From Seohaeicola zhoushanensis (lineage in GTDB: Bacteria > Pseudomonadota > Alphaproteobacteria > Rhodobacterales > Rhodobacteraceae): a stretch of 64,000 nucleotides of DNA. The notes under the pieces were generated by a model. It was given only the letters and a program-made list of their open reading frames with translations. It was not told where the DNA came from and searched no databases. This document shows, in pieces, positions 35,716 through 45,867 of this stretch (the first letter of the stretch is position 1; the number at the start of each line of letters is the position of its first letter). Where the stretch lies: positions 62,001 to 126,000 of the forward strand of contig NZ_BNCJ01000009.1 of NCBI RefSeq assembly GCF_014656415.1. The letters run 5' to 3'. The position numbers were made by a program, and so were the translations under genes.

Positions 35716-36168
35716 TCAGCCCTTGAAGGGCTTCATCCCCTTGCGGGCCAGTTCGTCGGCGCGTTCGTTCTCGGGGTGGCCGGCGTGGCCCTTGACCCAT
35801 TCCCATTTCACCTTGTGGCGGGCCTGGGCGGCGTCGAGGCGCTGCCAGAGCTCGGCATTGGCGACGGGCTTGTTCGCGGCGTTCTTCCAGCCCTTCTTCT
35901 TCCAGCCGAAGATCCAGCCGGTGATGCCGTTCTTCACATAGGCGCTGTCGGTCACCACGGTGATGTTGCTGGCCCGCTCGAGGCATTCGAGCGCGTTGAT
36001 CGCGGCGAGCAGTTCCATGCGGTTGTTGGTGGTCTGCGCCTCGCCGCCGCAGAGTTCGCGCTCCTTGACGATGGCGTCGCCCTGCATGGCGCGCAGCAGC
36101 ACGCCCCAGCCGCCGGGGCCGGGATTTCCGGAGCAGGCTCCGTCGGTATAGGCGAACAGCTCAGGCAT
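35716..36168 (-). CDS. rnhA: Ribonuclease HI
   Basis: 150 residues. It has [14 protein letters not shown] at the N-terminus, the catalytic Glu in NRMELLAAI, Asp in TDSAYV, and a late His/Asp set in [12 protein letters not shown]: the full DEDD site. It degrades RNA in RNA-DNA hybrids. Upstream in-frame sequence is not RNase-like, so the ATG at 36168 was chosen; the gene abuts the lysE remnant by an 8-bp overlap. Confidence 0.97.
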   Translation of the reverse strand: MPELFAYTDGACSGNPGPGGWGVLLRAMQGDAIVKERELCGGEAQTTNNRMELLAAINALECLERASNITVVTDSAYVKNGITGWIFGWKKKGWKNAANKPVANAELWQRLDAAQARHKVKWEWVKGHAGHPENERADELARKGMKPFKG

Positions 36169-36325
36169 GGGGGGCGGGCCGAAGGGCCGAGGGCCGCGAG
36201 CAGCCCAGCGCGGCGAGCAGTCCGCGCCGGGCTGTGCCGCCAAGCGCGGTCGTCGGCGTGCGGATCACGCCGGTACCGGGCGCGAGACAGACGATCAGGG
36301 CGGTGAGCGGGAATTCGGGTTTCAT
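36161..36325 (-). pseudogene. 5' remnant of a LysE-type exporter gene
   Basis: About 54 residues. The stretch [15 protein letters not shown] followed by TALGG and [10 protein letters not shown] matches the first helix region of LysE/RhtB exporters. After that the frame turns Pro/Arg-rich and ends inside rnhA. It resembles a truncated gene end that survived next to rnhA; an in-frame fragment this short cannot form a transporter. An intact LysE gene is at 43118. The call rests on eye-level similarity. Confidence 0.55.
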
Positions 36326-36509
36326 GGGCCTTGCGGTGTCGCGGGTGCCGCTAGTTGCCATGACCCGGCGGGGCGTTCAAGCGCAAGGGCGCCGCGCAGG
36401 CGTTTTCCTTCGAGTAAAATGTCCGGATTCCTGCAGGGAATTCGATTCGCCAGTTTGTTGACGTTTGATTCCGCTTGGAAAAAGGTGCCTGCTTCCAGCT
36501 GGCCCGCTG

Positions 36510-37166
36510 TCAGTCGGCCTTTTGCGGCAGCTCGCCCTTGGTGCCCGCCTTGGCGCGGATCGCGTCGAATTTCTTCTTCACCGAGGCCATCCGCCGCTTC
36601 TTGTAGGCGCGGATCACCGGGAGGCTGAAATAATAGCAGATCGTCGCCACCACGATGCCCGGCAGCAGCCCGCCGATCATGTAGGGGAAGAAGACCTCGT
36701 GGTAGAAGATCGCGAGACCCTTCCAGTCGGCCGTCCGGTCGCTGAACAGGGCGAAGAGGTTCGCCTTCAGGTCGGCCCCGGCGTCGACGAACTTGCCCAG
36801 GAACGAGCGGTGTTTCTCTTCGTCGAACCTGGTGCCGAGCAGCCAGTAGCCTGTTTTCAGCGAGACCACCCCGATGGGCACATAGGTCAGGGGGTTGCCG
36901 AAGAAGGTCGCCATCAGCGCGGCGAAGATATTGCCGCGCATCGTCTTGGCGATGATCGCGGCCACGATGAAGTGCAACCCGTAGAAGGGCGTGAAAGTGG
37001 TGAAGACACCGGCCCAGATGCCCCGCGCGATGCGCTCGGGCGTGTCGGGCAGCCGGCGCACCCGGTGCTTCACGTAATGGAAGGCACGGAGCCAGCCGCC
37101 GCGGGGATACAGGAAGTCCGCGATCACGCGCAGCAGCGAGCGGCGGTCACGGCGTCTGAAAACCAA
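36510..37166 (-). CDS. DUF2062 membrane protein
   Basis: 218 residues. The family core IARGIWAGVFTTFTPFYGLHF and NPLTYVP is present, with about three to four hydrophobic segments and a basic C-terminus. Function unknown. It is downstream of rel with 25 bp between, probably in the same transcript. Confidence 0.88.
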   Translation of the reverse strand: MVFRRRDRRSLLRVIADFLYPRGGWLRAFHYVKHRVRRLPDTPERIARGIWAGVFTTFTPFYGLHFIVAAIIAKTMRGNIFAALMATFFGNPLTYVPIGVVSLKTGYWLLGTRFDEEKHRSFLGKFVDAGADLKANLFALFSDRTADWKGLAIFYHEVFFPYMIGGLLPGIVVATICYYFSLPVIRAYKKRRMASVKKKFDAIRAKAGTKGELPQKAD

Positions 37167-37191
37167 GGGCAGGTCCTTCGTGGTCGCGGGT

Positions 37192-39327
37192 CTACGTCAA
37201 TTGGCGCGGTCGCGCCTGCGATTTCTCTCGGAAGCGTTCAACCGCAGCCACATCGCTATCGGCCTCGAGTGTCAGCAATAAGGAGTGAAGTTGTTCCACA
37301 TCCCGCAATTCGACGTCGATCATGAGGCGATAGAAATCCGGCTTACGGTCCACGAACTCCAGATTGGAGATATTGGCCTTCTTCTCGCCGATCAATGTGC
37401 AAATTCGTCCCAGCACCCCCGCATCGTTGCCGATGGTCATGTCGAGGCGTACTTCGTAGGCGGCGGGGTGGGTGCCCGAGTGCCAGTGCAGGTCGACCCA
37501 GCGGCTGGGCTGGTCCTCGAACTCCGAGAGCTTGTCGCAGTCGATCGCATGGACCACCACGCCCTTGCCACGATAGGTGATGCCGATGATCCGCTCGCCG
37601 GGGAGGGGGCGGCAGCAGGGCGCGCGCTCGAAGCTCTGGCCCGGTTGCAGGCCGACGACCGCGCGGCGCAGCGGCACCTTCTCGCCCTCGTCGCGGGCGA
37701 GTTCGGGGTAGACCGCCTGCACGATTTCGTGACTGGTCAGCTCGGCGCTGCCGAGCCGGGCCAGCAGCTCGTCCGAGCTGGAGAGGCGGAGGTGCTTGGA
37801 GGCGATCTCGAGCACCTTGTCGGTGGCCTTGCGCCCGACATGCTCGAAGGCCGAGCGGGCGAGTTCGTGGCCGAGCTTGATGAAGCGTTCGCGGTCGACC
37901 ACGCGCAGGGCCCGTCGGATCGCGGTGCGGGCCTTGCCGGTGGTGGCGATCTCGAGCCAGCTGACCTGTGGCGTCTGGCCCTCGGCGGTGATGATCTCGA
38001 TCGACTGGCCGTTCTTCAGCCGGGTCCAGAGCGGCACGCGGATGCCGTCGATCTTGGCGCCCACGCAGGCCGAGCCGATGCGGGTGTGGATGGCATAGGC
38101 AAAGTCGATCGGCGTCGCGCCGCGGGGCAGCTTGACCACGTCGCCCTTGGGGGTGAAGCAGAAGACCTGGTCGGAATACATCTCGAGCTTGACCGCCTCG
38201 AGGAAATCCTCGTGATCCTCCTCGGCGTCGAATTGCTCGGTAAGGGAGCTGATCCACTTGGCCGGGTCGACGGCGAAGGGGTTCTCGGAGCGTTCGCCGT
38301 CCTTGTAAGACCAGTGCGCCGCCACCCCGGTCTCGGCCACGTCGTTCATCTGCTGGGTGCGGATCTGTACCTCGACCCGCTTGCCATCGCGGCCCGAGAC
38401 GGTGGTGTGGATCGAGCGGTAGCCGTTGGTCTTGGGCTGGCTTATGTAGTCCTTGAACCGCCCCGGCACCGCGCGCCAGCGGCGGTGGATGACGCCCAAC
38501 ACGCGGTAGCAGTCCTCTTCCGAGCGGGTGATGATACGGAAGCCGTAGATGTCGGACAGGCGCGAGAAGCCCTGGTCCTTTTCCTGCATCTTGCGCCAGA
38601 TCGAATAAGGCTTCTTGGCCCGGCCGAAGACCTCGGCCTCGATGCCCGCCTTTTCCAGTTCCTTGCGCATGTCGCCGGTGATCCGCGGAATCACGTCGCC
38701 GGATTCGCGCTGCAGCAGGATGAAGCGGCGGATGATGGACTGCCGCCCCTCGGGGTTCAGCACGCGGAAGGAGAGATCTTCCAGTTCTTCGCGCATCCAC
38801 TGCATGCCCATGCGGCCGGCGAGCGGGGCGAAGATGTCCATCGTCTCGCGCGCCTTCTGGACCTGCTTCTCGACCTTCATCGACTTGATGGTGCGCATGT
38901 TGTGAAGCCGGTCGGCCAGCTTCACCAGGATTACCCGCAGGTCCTTGCTCATCGCCATGAACAGCTTGCGGAAGTTCTCCGCCTGCTTGGTCTCGACGCT
39001 GGAGAGCTGCAGGTTGGTCAGCTTGGTGACGCCGTCGACCAGGCCGGCGACCTCGGCTCCAAAGCGCTTTTCGACCTCGGCATAGGATGCCTTGGTGTCC
39101 TCGATGGTGTCGTGCAGAAGCGCTGTGATGATGGTGGCGTCATCCAGCCGCTGCTCGGTCAGGATGGCCGCCACGGCCACGGGATGGCTGAAGTAGGGCT
39201 CGCCGGAATGGCGGAACTGCCCCTCGTGCATCGCGGCGCCGAAGGCATAGGCTTCGGCCAGACGCGCTGCGTTGGTCTTGGGGTTATAGTTGCGGACCAG
39301 CTCGATCAGGTCATCCGCAGAAATCAT
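37192..39327 (-). CDS. rel: Bifunctional (p)ppGpp synthetase/hydrolase
   Basis: 711 residues. The HD hydrolase domain has His48, His72 and Asp73 in FSHP and LLHDTIEDT, so hydrolysis should be active. The synthetase domain carries YGFRIITRSEEDCYRVLG and GYRSIHT. A TGS domain, a helical region and a C-terminal ACT domain follow. It makes and degrades the alarmone. The ATG at 39327 starts the standard MISADDLIELVRNYNP. rpoZ is 28 bp upstream. Confidence 0.96.
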   Translation of the reverse strand: MISADDLIELVRNYNPKTNAARLAEAYAFGAAMHEGQFRHSGEPYFSHPVAVAAILTEQRLDDATIITALLHDTIEDTKASYAEVEKRFGAEVAGLVDGVTKLTNLQLSSVETKQAENFRKLFMAMSKDLRVILVKLADRLHNMRTIKSMKVEKQVQKARETMDIFAPLAGRMGMQWMREELEDLSFRVLNPEGRQSIIRRFILLQRESGDVIPRITGDMRKELEKAGIEAEVFGRAKKPYSIWRKMQEKDQGFSRLSDIYGFRIITRSEEDCYRVLGVIHRRWRAVPGRFKDYISQPKTNGYRSIHTTVSGRDGKRVEVQIRTQQMNDVAETGVAAHWSYKDGERSENPFAVDPAKWISSLTEQFDAEEDHEDFLEAVKLEMYSDQVFCFTPKGDVVKLPRGATPIDFAYAIHTRIGSACVGAKIDGIRVPLWTRLKNGQSIEIITAEGQTPQVSWLEIATTGKARTAIRRALRVVDRERFIKLGHELARSAFEHVGRKATDKVLEIASKHLRLSSSDELLARLGSAELTSHEIVQAVYPELARDEGEKVPLRRAVVGLQPGQSFERAPCCRPLPGERIIGITYRGKGVVVHAIDCDKLSEFEDQPSRWVDLHWHSGTHPAAYEVRLDMTIGNDAGVLGRICTLIGEKKANISNLEFVDRKPDFYRLMIDVELRDVEQLHSLLLTLEADSDVAAVERFREKSQARPRQLT

Positions 39328-39355
39328 CCGGTCCGCACCCCGTGGTACGGCGCAC

Positions 39356-39709
39356 TCAGCCCTGGCCCTGGGCCTCCATGAGCGCGCGCAGCAATTTCTC
39401 TTCGGACATGTCGTCATCGACCGGCTTGTCCGATTCGGCCCCCATCAGCAAAGCCATCGAATCCTCTTCGGGCTCGTCGACCTCGATCTGGCTCTGGTTG
39501 CTCTCGATCAGGCGCTCGCGCAGGTCGTCGGCGCGCTGCGTCTCGTCGGCGATTTCGCGCAGAGCCACAACGGGGTTCTTGTCGTTATCGCGGTCGATGG
39601 TCAGCGCCGCGCCGGAAGCAATCTCGCGCGCACGGTGTGCGGCAAGCATTACCAGCTCGAACCGGTTCGGTACCTTGTCCACGCAGTCTTCAACGGTCAC
39701 GCGGGCCAT
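39356..39709 (-). CDS. rpoZ: RNA polymerase omega subunit
   Basis: 117 residues. It starts [20 protein letters not shown], the omega N-terminal signature, and contains [11 protein letters not shown]. An acidic C-terminal extension is usual in Alphaproteobacteria. It stabilises beta' and links to ppGpp binding, which suits its place directly upstream of rel. Confidence 0.96.
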   Translation of the reverse strand: MARVTVEDCVDKVPNRFELVMLAAHRAREIASGAALTIDRDNDKNPVVALREIADETQRADDLRERLIESNQSQIEVDEPEEDSMALLMGAESDKPVDDDMSEEKLLRALMEAQGQG

Positions 39710-39796
39710 CGCATCGCTCCTGAAACAGTTATCGGTCGTCCTGACGGAAGCCCGCTACCTAACGATGTAATACGGGATTGACAAGGCTTTCGACGA

Positions 39797-40378
39797 TCAC
39801 ATTGGCCGGATAGCGGCGATTTCCGCGGCTGGCAAGGCGTCGCACATCTCGCGGACGCTCTGCCCCAGCAGCGGATGCACCCAATCGGGGGCCACGTCGC
39901 GCATCGGCACCAGCACGAAGCCGCGGTCCTGCAGCCGCGGATGCGGCAGGATCAGCCGGTCGGGCGCGTGGCGCGCCTGTTCCTCGGGGGGCAGGCAGCG
40001 CCATGCGGCCTGGGTTTCGGCATCTGGCAGCACCCTGTCGCCGGCCGCGATCAGGTCGAGGTCCAGCGTGCGGCCCGCCCAGCGGGTTTCGCGGACGCGG
40101 CCGAAGCGGGCCTCTATCCCGTGCAGGATCGCGAGCACGGCCGCGGGGTCGTCCAGGCCGGCGACCCGGAGCGCCGCGTTGACATAATCGGGGCCCGCGC
40201 CGGCGGGAAAACAGGGCGTGACGTAGAAACGGCTCACGGCGCGAATCAGCAGGCCCTCCTGCGATAGGGCGGAGACCGCCGCGATCAAGGTTTCCGCAGG
40301 GGTACCCAGCTCGGAATCCAGGTTTCCACCCATCGCGAACACATAGTCTGACCGGAATACGATCAATTTTGACGGCAT
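39797..40378 (-). CDS. folK: 2-amino-4-hydroxy-6-hydroxymethyldihydropteridine pyrophosphokinase
   Basis: 193 residues. Motifs include MGGNLDS near the N-terminus, SRFYVTPCFPAG, RWAGRTLDLDLI (the Mg-binding Asp pair) and LPHPRLQDRGFVL. It transfers pyrophosphate from ATP to the pterin in folate synthesis. It is divergent from the NYN gene with 121 bp between. The promoters there are not clear by eye. Confidence 0.94.
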   Translation of the reverse strand: MPSKLIVFRSDYVFAMGGNLDSELGTPAETLIAAVSALSQEGLLIRAVSRFYVTPCFPAGAGPDYVNAALRVAGLDDPAAVLAILHGIEARFGRVRETRWAGRTLDLDLIAAGDRVLPDAETQAAWRCLPPEEQARHAPDRLILPHPRLQDRGFVLVPMRDVAPDWVHPLLGQSVREMCDALPAAEIAAIRPM

Positions 40379-40499
40379 GACGTGAAGTCTTTACACTTGC
40401 AGCAGGACTCAGTTGACTTATTTTACCGTAACGCCCCGCCGGAATTTTTACACTCACTCACGGAACAACGGCGCAGCGGCCTACCGGAAGGACAATTTG

Positions 40500-41072
40500 A
40501 TGTTTTACAAAGACGAACGGCTTGCGCTGTTCATCGATGGATCGAACCTGTATGCAGCGGCCAAGGCGCTGGGGTTCGACATCGATTACAAACTCCTTCG
40601 CCAGGAATTTATGAGACGTGGCAAATTGTTGCGCGCCTTCTACTACACCGCCCTGCTGGAGAACGACGAGTATTCGCCGATTCGCCCGCTGGTCGACTGG
40701 CTCCACTACAATGGCTTCACCATGGTCACGAAGCCGGCGAAGGAATACACCGACAGCATGGGACGCCGTAAGGTGAAGGGCAACATGGACATCGAGCTTG
40801 CCGTCGATGCCATGGAGTTGGCACCGCGCGTCGACCACATCGTGCTCTTCTCGGGTGACGGCGACTTCCGTCCGCTGGTGGAAAGCCTGCAACGCCAGGG
40901 CGTTCGGGTCTCGGTGGTTTCGACCATCCGCAGCCAGCCGCCGATGATCTCGGATGAGTTGCGGCGGCAAGCCGACAATTTCATCGAGCTCGAAGAACTG
41001 AAAGAGGTGATCGGCCGCCCTCCGCGCGACGTCTCGTCCTCTGACGACACGCGAGTCGCCGCAGCCAAGTAA
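40500..41072 (+). CDS. NYN-domain (LabA/DUF88) protein
   Basis: 190 residues. The PIN-like NYN fold: [10 protein letters not shown] (first acidic residue), [13 protein letters not shown], and LFSGDGDF with its Asp pair, giving a putative metal-dependent RNase site. GGAAGGA precedes the ATG at 40500; the earlier in-frame ATG at 40413 would add an uncharacteristic tail. Cellular role unknown. Confidence 0.9.
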   Translation: MFYKDERLALFIDGSNLYAAAKALGFDIDYKLLRQEFMRRGKLLRAFYYTALLENDEYSPIRPLVDWLHYNGFTMVTKPAKEYTDSMGRRKVKGNMDIELAVDAMELAPRVDHIVLFSGDGDFRPLVESLQRQGVRVSVVSTIRSQPPMISDELRRQADNFIELEELKEVIGRPPRDVSSSDDTRVAAAK

Positions 41073-41224
41073 GTCGTCGCGAAGACCAGCGCCTTGGGGG
41101 GCGCCGGTCCGGTGACGCGTCAACGCCGCCCAGGCCCCGGCCTGTGCGGCGTTTGCCTTTCCGGGGCATTGCCTCTGGACGCCGCCGGCCATCGCGCCTA
41201 GCTGTGGCGGAACGAGGTAGAGAC

Positions 41225-42175
41225 ATGACCAGACCGCCCCTGACCCTGTTCCTTGCCGCTCCGCGCGGCTTTTGCGCCGGTGTCGACCGTGCGATCAAGA
41301 TCGTCGAGATGGCGCTCGAGAAATGGGGGGCGCCGGTCTATGTGCGCCACGAGATCGTGCACAACCGCTATGTGGTCGACGGGCTGCGCGCCAAGGGCGC
41401 GGTCTTTGTCGAGGAGCTGGACGACTGCCCGCCGGACCGGCCGGTGATCTTCTCGGCCCATGGCGTGCCGAAATCGGTGCCGGCCGAAGCGGCGCGGCGC
41501 GAGATGGTCTATGTCGACGCGACCTGCCCGCTGGTCAGCAAGGTGCATATCGAGGCGCAGCGCCATGCCGAGAACGGGTTGCAGATGATCATGATCGGCC
41601 ACAAGGGCCATCCCGAGACCATCGGCACCATGGGCCAGCTGCCCGATGGCGACGTGCTGTTGGTCGAGACGGTGGATGACGTGGCAAGGGTCGCGGTGCG
41701 CGACCCCGAGCGGATTGCCTACGTCACCCAGACCACGCTGTCGGTCGATGACACCGCCGATATCGTCTCGGCGCTGCGCGCGCGGTTTCCGGCCATCGTC
41801 GGCCCGCACAAGGAAGACATCTGCTATGCCACGACCAACCGGCAGGAGGCGGTGAAGGCCATCGCGCCGAAGGTCGACGCCATGCTGGTGGTCGGCGCGC
41901 CGAACTCGTCGAACTCGCGCCGGCTGGTCGAGGTCGCGGCCCGCGCCGGCTGTGGGTATTCCCAGCTGGTGCAGCGGGCCGGTGATATCGACTGGCGCGC
42001 GCTCGAGGGCGCCCGCGCCATCGGCCTGACCGCTGGCGCCTCGGCGCCGGAGACGCTGGTCAACGAGGTGATCGAGGCGATCAATGCGCGGTTCGACGTC
42101 ACCGTCGACCATGTCGAGACGGCGGTCGAGAATGTCGAGTTCAAGGTGCCGCGGATCCTGCGCCAGCCGGCCTGA
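41225..42175 (+). CDS. ispH: 4-hydroxy-3-methylbut-2-enyl diphosphate reductase
   Basis: 316 residues. The iron-sulfur ligand cysteines are in [20 protein letters not shown] and, late, [16 protein letters not shown] regions, with catalytic His and Glu residues between. It performs the last step of the MEP isoprenoid pathway, giving IPP and DMAPP. The ATG at 41225 follows AGGTAGAG. Confidence 0.96.
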   Translation: MTRPPLTLFLAAPRGFCAGVDRAIKIVEMALEKWGAPVYVRHEIVHNRYVVDGLRAKGAVFVEELDDCPPDRPVIFSAHGVPKSVPAEAARREMVYVDATCPLVSKVHIEAQRHAENGLQMIMIGHKGHPETIGTMGQLPDGDVLLVETVDDVARVAVRDPERIAYVTQTTLSVDDTADIVSALRARFPAIVGPHKEDICYATTNRQEAVKAIAPKVDAMLVVGAPNSSNSRRLVEVAARAGCGYSQLVQRAGDIDWRALEGARAIGLTAGASAPETLVNEVIEAINARFDVTVDHVETAVENVEFKVPRILRQPA

Positions 42176-42242
42176 GCGGTTTGCCTTGGCGCGGCAATCG
42201 TCTAGCTTCCGGTCTCGAACAGACCCTTGAAGGATTCGTCCC

Positions 42243-42992
42243 GTGTCCCAGACCCGTTCCCTGCGCCTTGGCGTCAACATCGACCACGTCGCCACCGTGC
42301 GTAACGCCCGTGGCGGCGCCTATCCCGACCCGCTGCGCGCCGCGAAGCTGGCCGAGGAGGCCGGGGCCGACGGGATCACCGCGCACCTGCGTGAGGATCG
42401 CCGGCATATCTCGGACGCCGATATCGACGGGCTGATGGCGGGCCTGACCGTGCCCCTCAACTTCGAGATGGCGGCCACGCCCGAGATGCAGGCGATCGCG
42501 CTGCGCCACAAGCCGCACGCGGTCTGCATCGTGCCCGAGAAGCGCGAGGAACGCACCACCGAGGGCGGGCTGGAAGTGGCGCGCGAGGAGAACCGGCTGG
42601 CGCATTTCATTGCGCCGCTGCGCGAGGCGGGCTGCCGGGTGTCGATCTTCATCGCCGCCGACGCCAAGCAGATCGAGGCGGCGCACCGGATCGGCGCCGA
42701 GGTGATCGAGCTGCACACCGGCGCCTATTGCGATGCCCATGCCGAGGGCCATTTCGAGGCGCGCGACCGCGAGTTGGCGAGCCTGCGCGAGATGTCGGCC
42801 TATGCCCATTCGCTGGGGCTGGAAGTGCATGCCGGCCACGGGCTGACCTATGACACGGTCAAGCCGATCGCCGCCTTCCCCGAGGTGCGTGAGCTCAACA
42901 TCGGCCATTTCCTGATCGGCGAGGCGATCTTCCGGGGGCTGGTCCCGGCAATCGCCGAGATGCGCCGTCTGATGGACGAGGCACGGGGGTAG
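42243..42992 (+). CDS. pdxJ: Pyridoxine 5'-phosphate synthase
   Basis: 249 residues. [17 protein letters not shown] at the N-terminus, HLREDRRHI, and [10 protein letters not shown] are the PdxJ motifs. It condenses amino-acetone phosphate with DXP to form PNP. The start is a GTG at 42243. In related genomes pdxJ often heads an acpS-lepB-rnc group; here a LysE exporter gene and a secreted protein gene stand between. Confidence 0.96.
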   Translation: MSQTRSLRLGVNIDHVATVRNARGGAYPDPLRAAKLAEEAGADGITAHLREDRRHISDADIDGLMAGLTVPLNFEMAATPEMQAIALRHKPHAVCIVPEKREERTTEGGLEVAREENRLAHFIAPLREAGCRVSIFIAADAKQIEAAHRIGAEVIELHTGAYCDAHAEGHFEARDRELASLREMSAYAHSLGLEVHAGHGLTYDTVKPIAAFPEVRELNIGHFLIGEAIFRGLVPAIAEMRRLMDEARG

Positions 42993-43117
42993 GGGCCTCC
43001 GGCGCCACCGCGCCATAATTCGATTTGTCCGTGGCTGGAAGGGGGCTATCACTCTTCCAGGGGCGTGGCCGAATGGCCTCGGGCATCTTGGCCGGCCCTG
43101 TCGGGGGGAGCGCGGAG

Positions 43118-43750
43118 ATGATGGCAGGACTGGATCTTGGAAACCTCGGCGCCATAGCGGCGGCCTTCGTGGTGGTGGCCTCGTCGCCGGGGCCGGCGAA
43201 CCTGGCCACGGCAAGCGTTGCGCTGACCCAGGGCCAGCGCACCGCGCTGATCTTTGCCGCGGGGCTGTCGCTGGGGCTGGCCTTCTGGGGCGTGCTTGCG
43301 GCGCTCGGGCTCGGCGCGGTGCTGCGGGCCTCGGAGACGGCGCTTGTGGTGCTGAAGCTGGCGGGCGGGACCTATCTGCTCTGGCTGGCCTGGCAGACCG
43401 GGAGATCCGCGCTGAAGGGCGGCGACGTCAGGGCGCCCGACATTCCGCCGGGGCGCTGGTTCCTGCGCGGCGTGCTGCTGAACCTGTCGAACCCCAAGGC
43501 GGTCTTTGCCTGGATGGCGGCGCTCTCGGTCGGGATGGGGCCCGAGCAGGGCGGCGCGGCGGTGCTGACGGCCACGCTTATGTGCGCCGCCATCGGCACG
43601 CTGAACGCCTGCACTTGGGCGCTGCTGTTTTCGCGGCCACGGATGATGACGGGCTATCGCCGGCTGCGCCGGGGAATCGAGGCGGGATTCTCGGCCTTCT
43701 TCGCCCTGGCCGGGCTGCGCCTGCTGTTCTGGCGGGGCGCGCCGGTCTGA
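43118..43750 (+). CDS. LysE/RhtB family amino acid exporter
   Basis: 210 residues with about six hydrophobic segments. The N-terminal SSPGPANLATASVALTQGQR and central NLSNPKAVFAW motifs define the family. Substrate unknown. The start at 43118 (or 43121) follows GGGGGGAGCGCGGAG; an upstream in-frame ATG at 43025 is less likely. It lies inside the otherwise conserved pdxJ-acpS neighbourhood. Confidence 0.9.
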   Translation: MMAGLDLGNLGAIAAAFVVVASSPGPANLATASVALTQGQRTALIFAAGLSLGLAFWGVLAALGLGAVLRASETALVVLKLAGGTYLLWLAWQTGRSALKGGDVRAPDIPPGRWFLRGVLLNLSNPKAVFAWMAALSVGMGPEQGGAAVLTATLMCAAIGTLNACTWALLFSRPRMMTGYRRLRRGIEAGFSAFFALAGLRLLFWRGAPV

Positions 43751-43766
43751 CGCCCGTCGCCTGCGG

Positions 43767-43781
43767 TTGACGTTGCGTCAA
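43767..43781. promoter_or_regulatory. Perfect palindrome TTGACG-N3-CGTCAA upstream of a secreted protein gene
   Basis: The sequence TTGACGTTGCGTCAA has 6-bp arms around TTG. A -10-like TATACT lies at 43799-43804, and the gene starts at 43843. Spacing is one base more than an FNR box, so another dimeric regulator is more likely. Confidence 0.55.
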
Positions 43782-43842
43782 TTTGCCGGGAAATGTGCTA
43801 TACTGTCTGCCTTCGCAATCGAGTCGAAAGGAGACGACTGCC

Positions 43843-44388
43843 ATGCTTTCCCGACTTCCGAAGACCACCGCCGCATCGGCCGCGCTGCTGGCCGCGCTGG
43901 CGCTGCCAGGGCTTGCCGCAAACGACGAGGAGCTGATCGCCGAGGCGATGAGCGCCGCGCCGCCGGCGGTGGGGGCCGTGGCCACCATCATGGCCTTCAA
44001 CGAGGACGGCAGCCTGCGGACGCTGCGCGAGGGCACCAGCAACTTCGTCTGTTTCGCCGATGACCCGACGCCGGGCCACAACCCGATGTGCCTGGATCAG
44101 AACGGGGTGGCCTGGGCCGAGGCCTGGATCAACAAGACAACCCCGCCGGCGGGCAAGGTCGGCTTCGGCTATATGCTGGCGGGGGGCGGCACCCCCAGCA
44201 ACACCGATCCCTACGGCACGTTACCTGCAGGGACCGAGCCGGCGATGGAGCCGCCGCATGTGATGATCTTCAACCTTCCCGAGAAGGCGATGGATTACCC
44301 GCGGCCTGGCGATGAGATGGACATGACCCAGCCCTGGGTGATGTGGAAGGACACGCCCTACGAACACCTGATGATCCCGGTCAAGTGA
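43843..44388 (+). CDS. Secreted protein of unknown function
   Basis: 181 residues with a signal peptide ending near LPGLAANDE. A mature part with two Cys (FVCFADD and PMCLDQN) and many Pro/Trp-containing loops follows; I do not recognise the family. The pattern suggests a compact periplasmic domain. AAAGGAG stands 8 nt before the ATG, and a palindrome plus a TATACT box lie upstream, so it probably has its own promoter. Confidence 0.78.
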   Translation: MLSRLPKTTAASAALLAALALPGLAANDEELIAEAMSAAPPAVGAVATIMAFNEDGSLRTLREGTSNFVCFADDPTPGHNPMCLDQNGVAWAEAWINKTTPPAGKVGFGYMLAGGGTPSNTDPYGTLPAGTEPAMEPPHVMIFNLPEKAMDYPRPGDEMDMTQPWVMWKDTPYEHLMIPVK

Positions 44389-44492
44389 TCTGACCGGCGC
44401 GCGGCGCCGCCATGGGGGCGCCGCGCATTTCGGCTTGCCCGTGCTTGCGGGGGCGGCAATATGGCGCCTCGGAAGCAACGGGAACCCCCACC

Positions 44493-44900
44493 ATGATCCT
44501 CGGCATCGGCACCGACCTGGCCAATATCGACCGCATCCAGGCCGTGCTCGACCGCCATGGCGACCGCTTCCGCAACCGTGTCTTCACCGAGACCGAGCAG
44601 CGCAAGGCCGAGCGCCGGCGCGACACGGCGGGCACCTATGCCAAGCGCTGGGCGGCGAAGGAGGCCTGTTCCAAGGCGCTGGGCACCGGGCTGCGCATGG
44701 GGATCGCCTGGAAGGACATGTCGGTCACCAACCTGCGCACCGGGCAGCCGGTGATGCATGTCACTGGCTGGGCGAAACAGCGGCTGGAGTCGATGACCCC
44801 GCCGGGTCACGAAGCGATCATCCACGTCACCCTCACCGACGATCACCCCTGGGCGCAGGCCATGGTGGTGATCGAGGCGCGGCCGCTGGCCGCGACCTGA
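44493..44900 (+). CDS. acpS: Holo-acyl-carrier-protein synthase
   Basis: 135 residues. [15 protein letters not shown] supplies the Asp metal ligand, and [15 protein letters not shown] the catalytic Glu/Lys. It attaches phosphopantetheine to ACP. The in-frame ATG at 44412 adds non-homologous sequence, so the one at 44493 was chosen. lepB and rnc follow. Confidence 0.96.
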   Translation: MILGIGTDLANIDRIQAVLDRHGDRFRNRVFTETEQRKAERRRDTAGTYAKRWAAKEACSKALGTGLRMGIAWKDMSVTNLRTGQPVMHVTGWAKQRLESMTPPGHEAIIHVTLTDDHPWAQAMVVIEARPLAAT

Positions 44901-44984
44901 GCCCGCGCGGGCGGCACAACTTGACTTCACCCGCCCCGCGCCGCATGTAGCGCGCAGGGCAGGAACCAGCATAAAGGGCAGGTC

Positions 44985-45812
44985 ATGGGCGAAGTGCGCA
45001 ACGGTTTTGTCGAGACGGTCAAGACCATCGTCTATGCGCTGCTGATCGCAGGTGTCTTCCGCACGATCTTCTTCCAGCCGTTCTGGATCCCTTCGGGGTC
45101 GATGAAGGAAACGCTGCTGATCGGCGACTTCGTCTTCGTCAACAAGATGAGCTACGGCTATTCCTACGCCTCCTGCCCAAGCCTCAAGCTGCCAGGCTTC
45201 GGCATCAACATCGACGCCGAGGACATCTGCGGCTGGATGCGCGGCGACAACTCGCGCATCCTCGGCAGCGAGCCCGAGCGCGGCGACGTGGTGGTGTTCC
45301 GCCACCCGGTCACCGGCGACGATTTCATCAAGCGGCTGATCGGCCTGCCGGGCGACCGCATCCAGGTCACCGACGGGCGGCTCATCATCAACGACGTTCC
45401 GGTCGAGGTGAAGGACGACGGGATCTTCGCGGAGACCTTCTCCCCGCAGGGCCCTCAGGGGTCGACCCCGATGTGCGCCAACGGCGTGGTAGGGCTTGGC
45501 GCCACCTGCGAGAAGCAGCGGTTCGTCGAGACCCTGCCGGGCGGCGTCTCGCACAAGATTCTCAACGTGGGCAACCAGTCGCTGGACAATACCGGCGTCT
45601 TCGTGGTGCCCGAGAAGCACTACTTCTTCATGGGCGACAACCGCGACAACTCCACCGACAGCCGCGTGCAGCAGACCGCCGGTGGCGTCGGCTTCGTGCC
45701 CTACGAGAACCTGATCGGCCGCGCCGACCGGATCATGTTCTCCTCCGCCGGACGGTCGATGCTCTATTTCTGGACCTGGCGGGGGGATCGCTTCTTCAAG
45801 GCGATCGAATGA
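44985..45812 (+). CDS. lepB: Signal peptidase I
   Basis: 275 residues. One N-terminal membrane helix is followed by box [15 protein letters not shown] (nucleophile Ser), box [10 protein letters not shown] (general-base Lys) and box [12 protein letters not shown]. It cleaves Sec and Tat signal peptides. It has an insertion with two Cys after box B, as seen in related Alphaproteobacteria. rnc starts 55 bp downstream. Confidence 0.97.
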   Translation: MGEVRNGFVETVKTIVYALLIAGVFRTIFFQPFWIPSGSMKETLLIGDFVFVNKMSYGYSYASCPSLKLPGFGINIDAEDICGWMRGDNSRILGSEPERGDVVVFRHPVTGDDFIKRLIGLPGDRIQVTDGRLIINDVPVEVKDDGIFAETFSPQGPQGSTPMCANGVVGLGATCEKQRFVETLPGGVSHKILNVGNQSLDNTGVFVVPEKHYFFMGDNRDNSTDSRVQQTAGGVGFVPYENLIGRADRIMFSSAGRSMLYFWTWRGDRFFKAIE

Positions 45813-45867
45813 GGGCAGCGGCGGCGCGGATATCCACGCGGCCGCGGGTGGCCGCAGGGGCAGTGCG

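Noticed and set aside
37192-39417. Rel start at 39417
   Set aside because: The extra 30 residues overlap rpoZ and are Cys/Arg-rich, unlike Rel; the ATG at 39327 starts the known N-terminus.
40379-40499. Sigma-70 promoter for the NYN gene (TTGACT at 40413)
   Set aside because: No acceptable -10 at 16-18 bp spacing.
43767-43781. FNR box upstream of the secreted protein
   Set aside because: The spacing is TTG-N9-CAA, one base too long, and the arms TTGACG/CGTCAA suit a different palindromic site.
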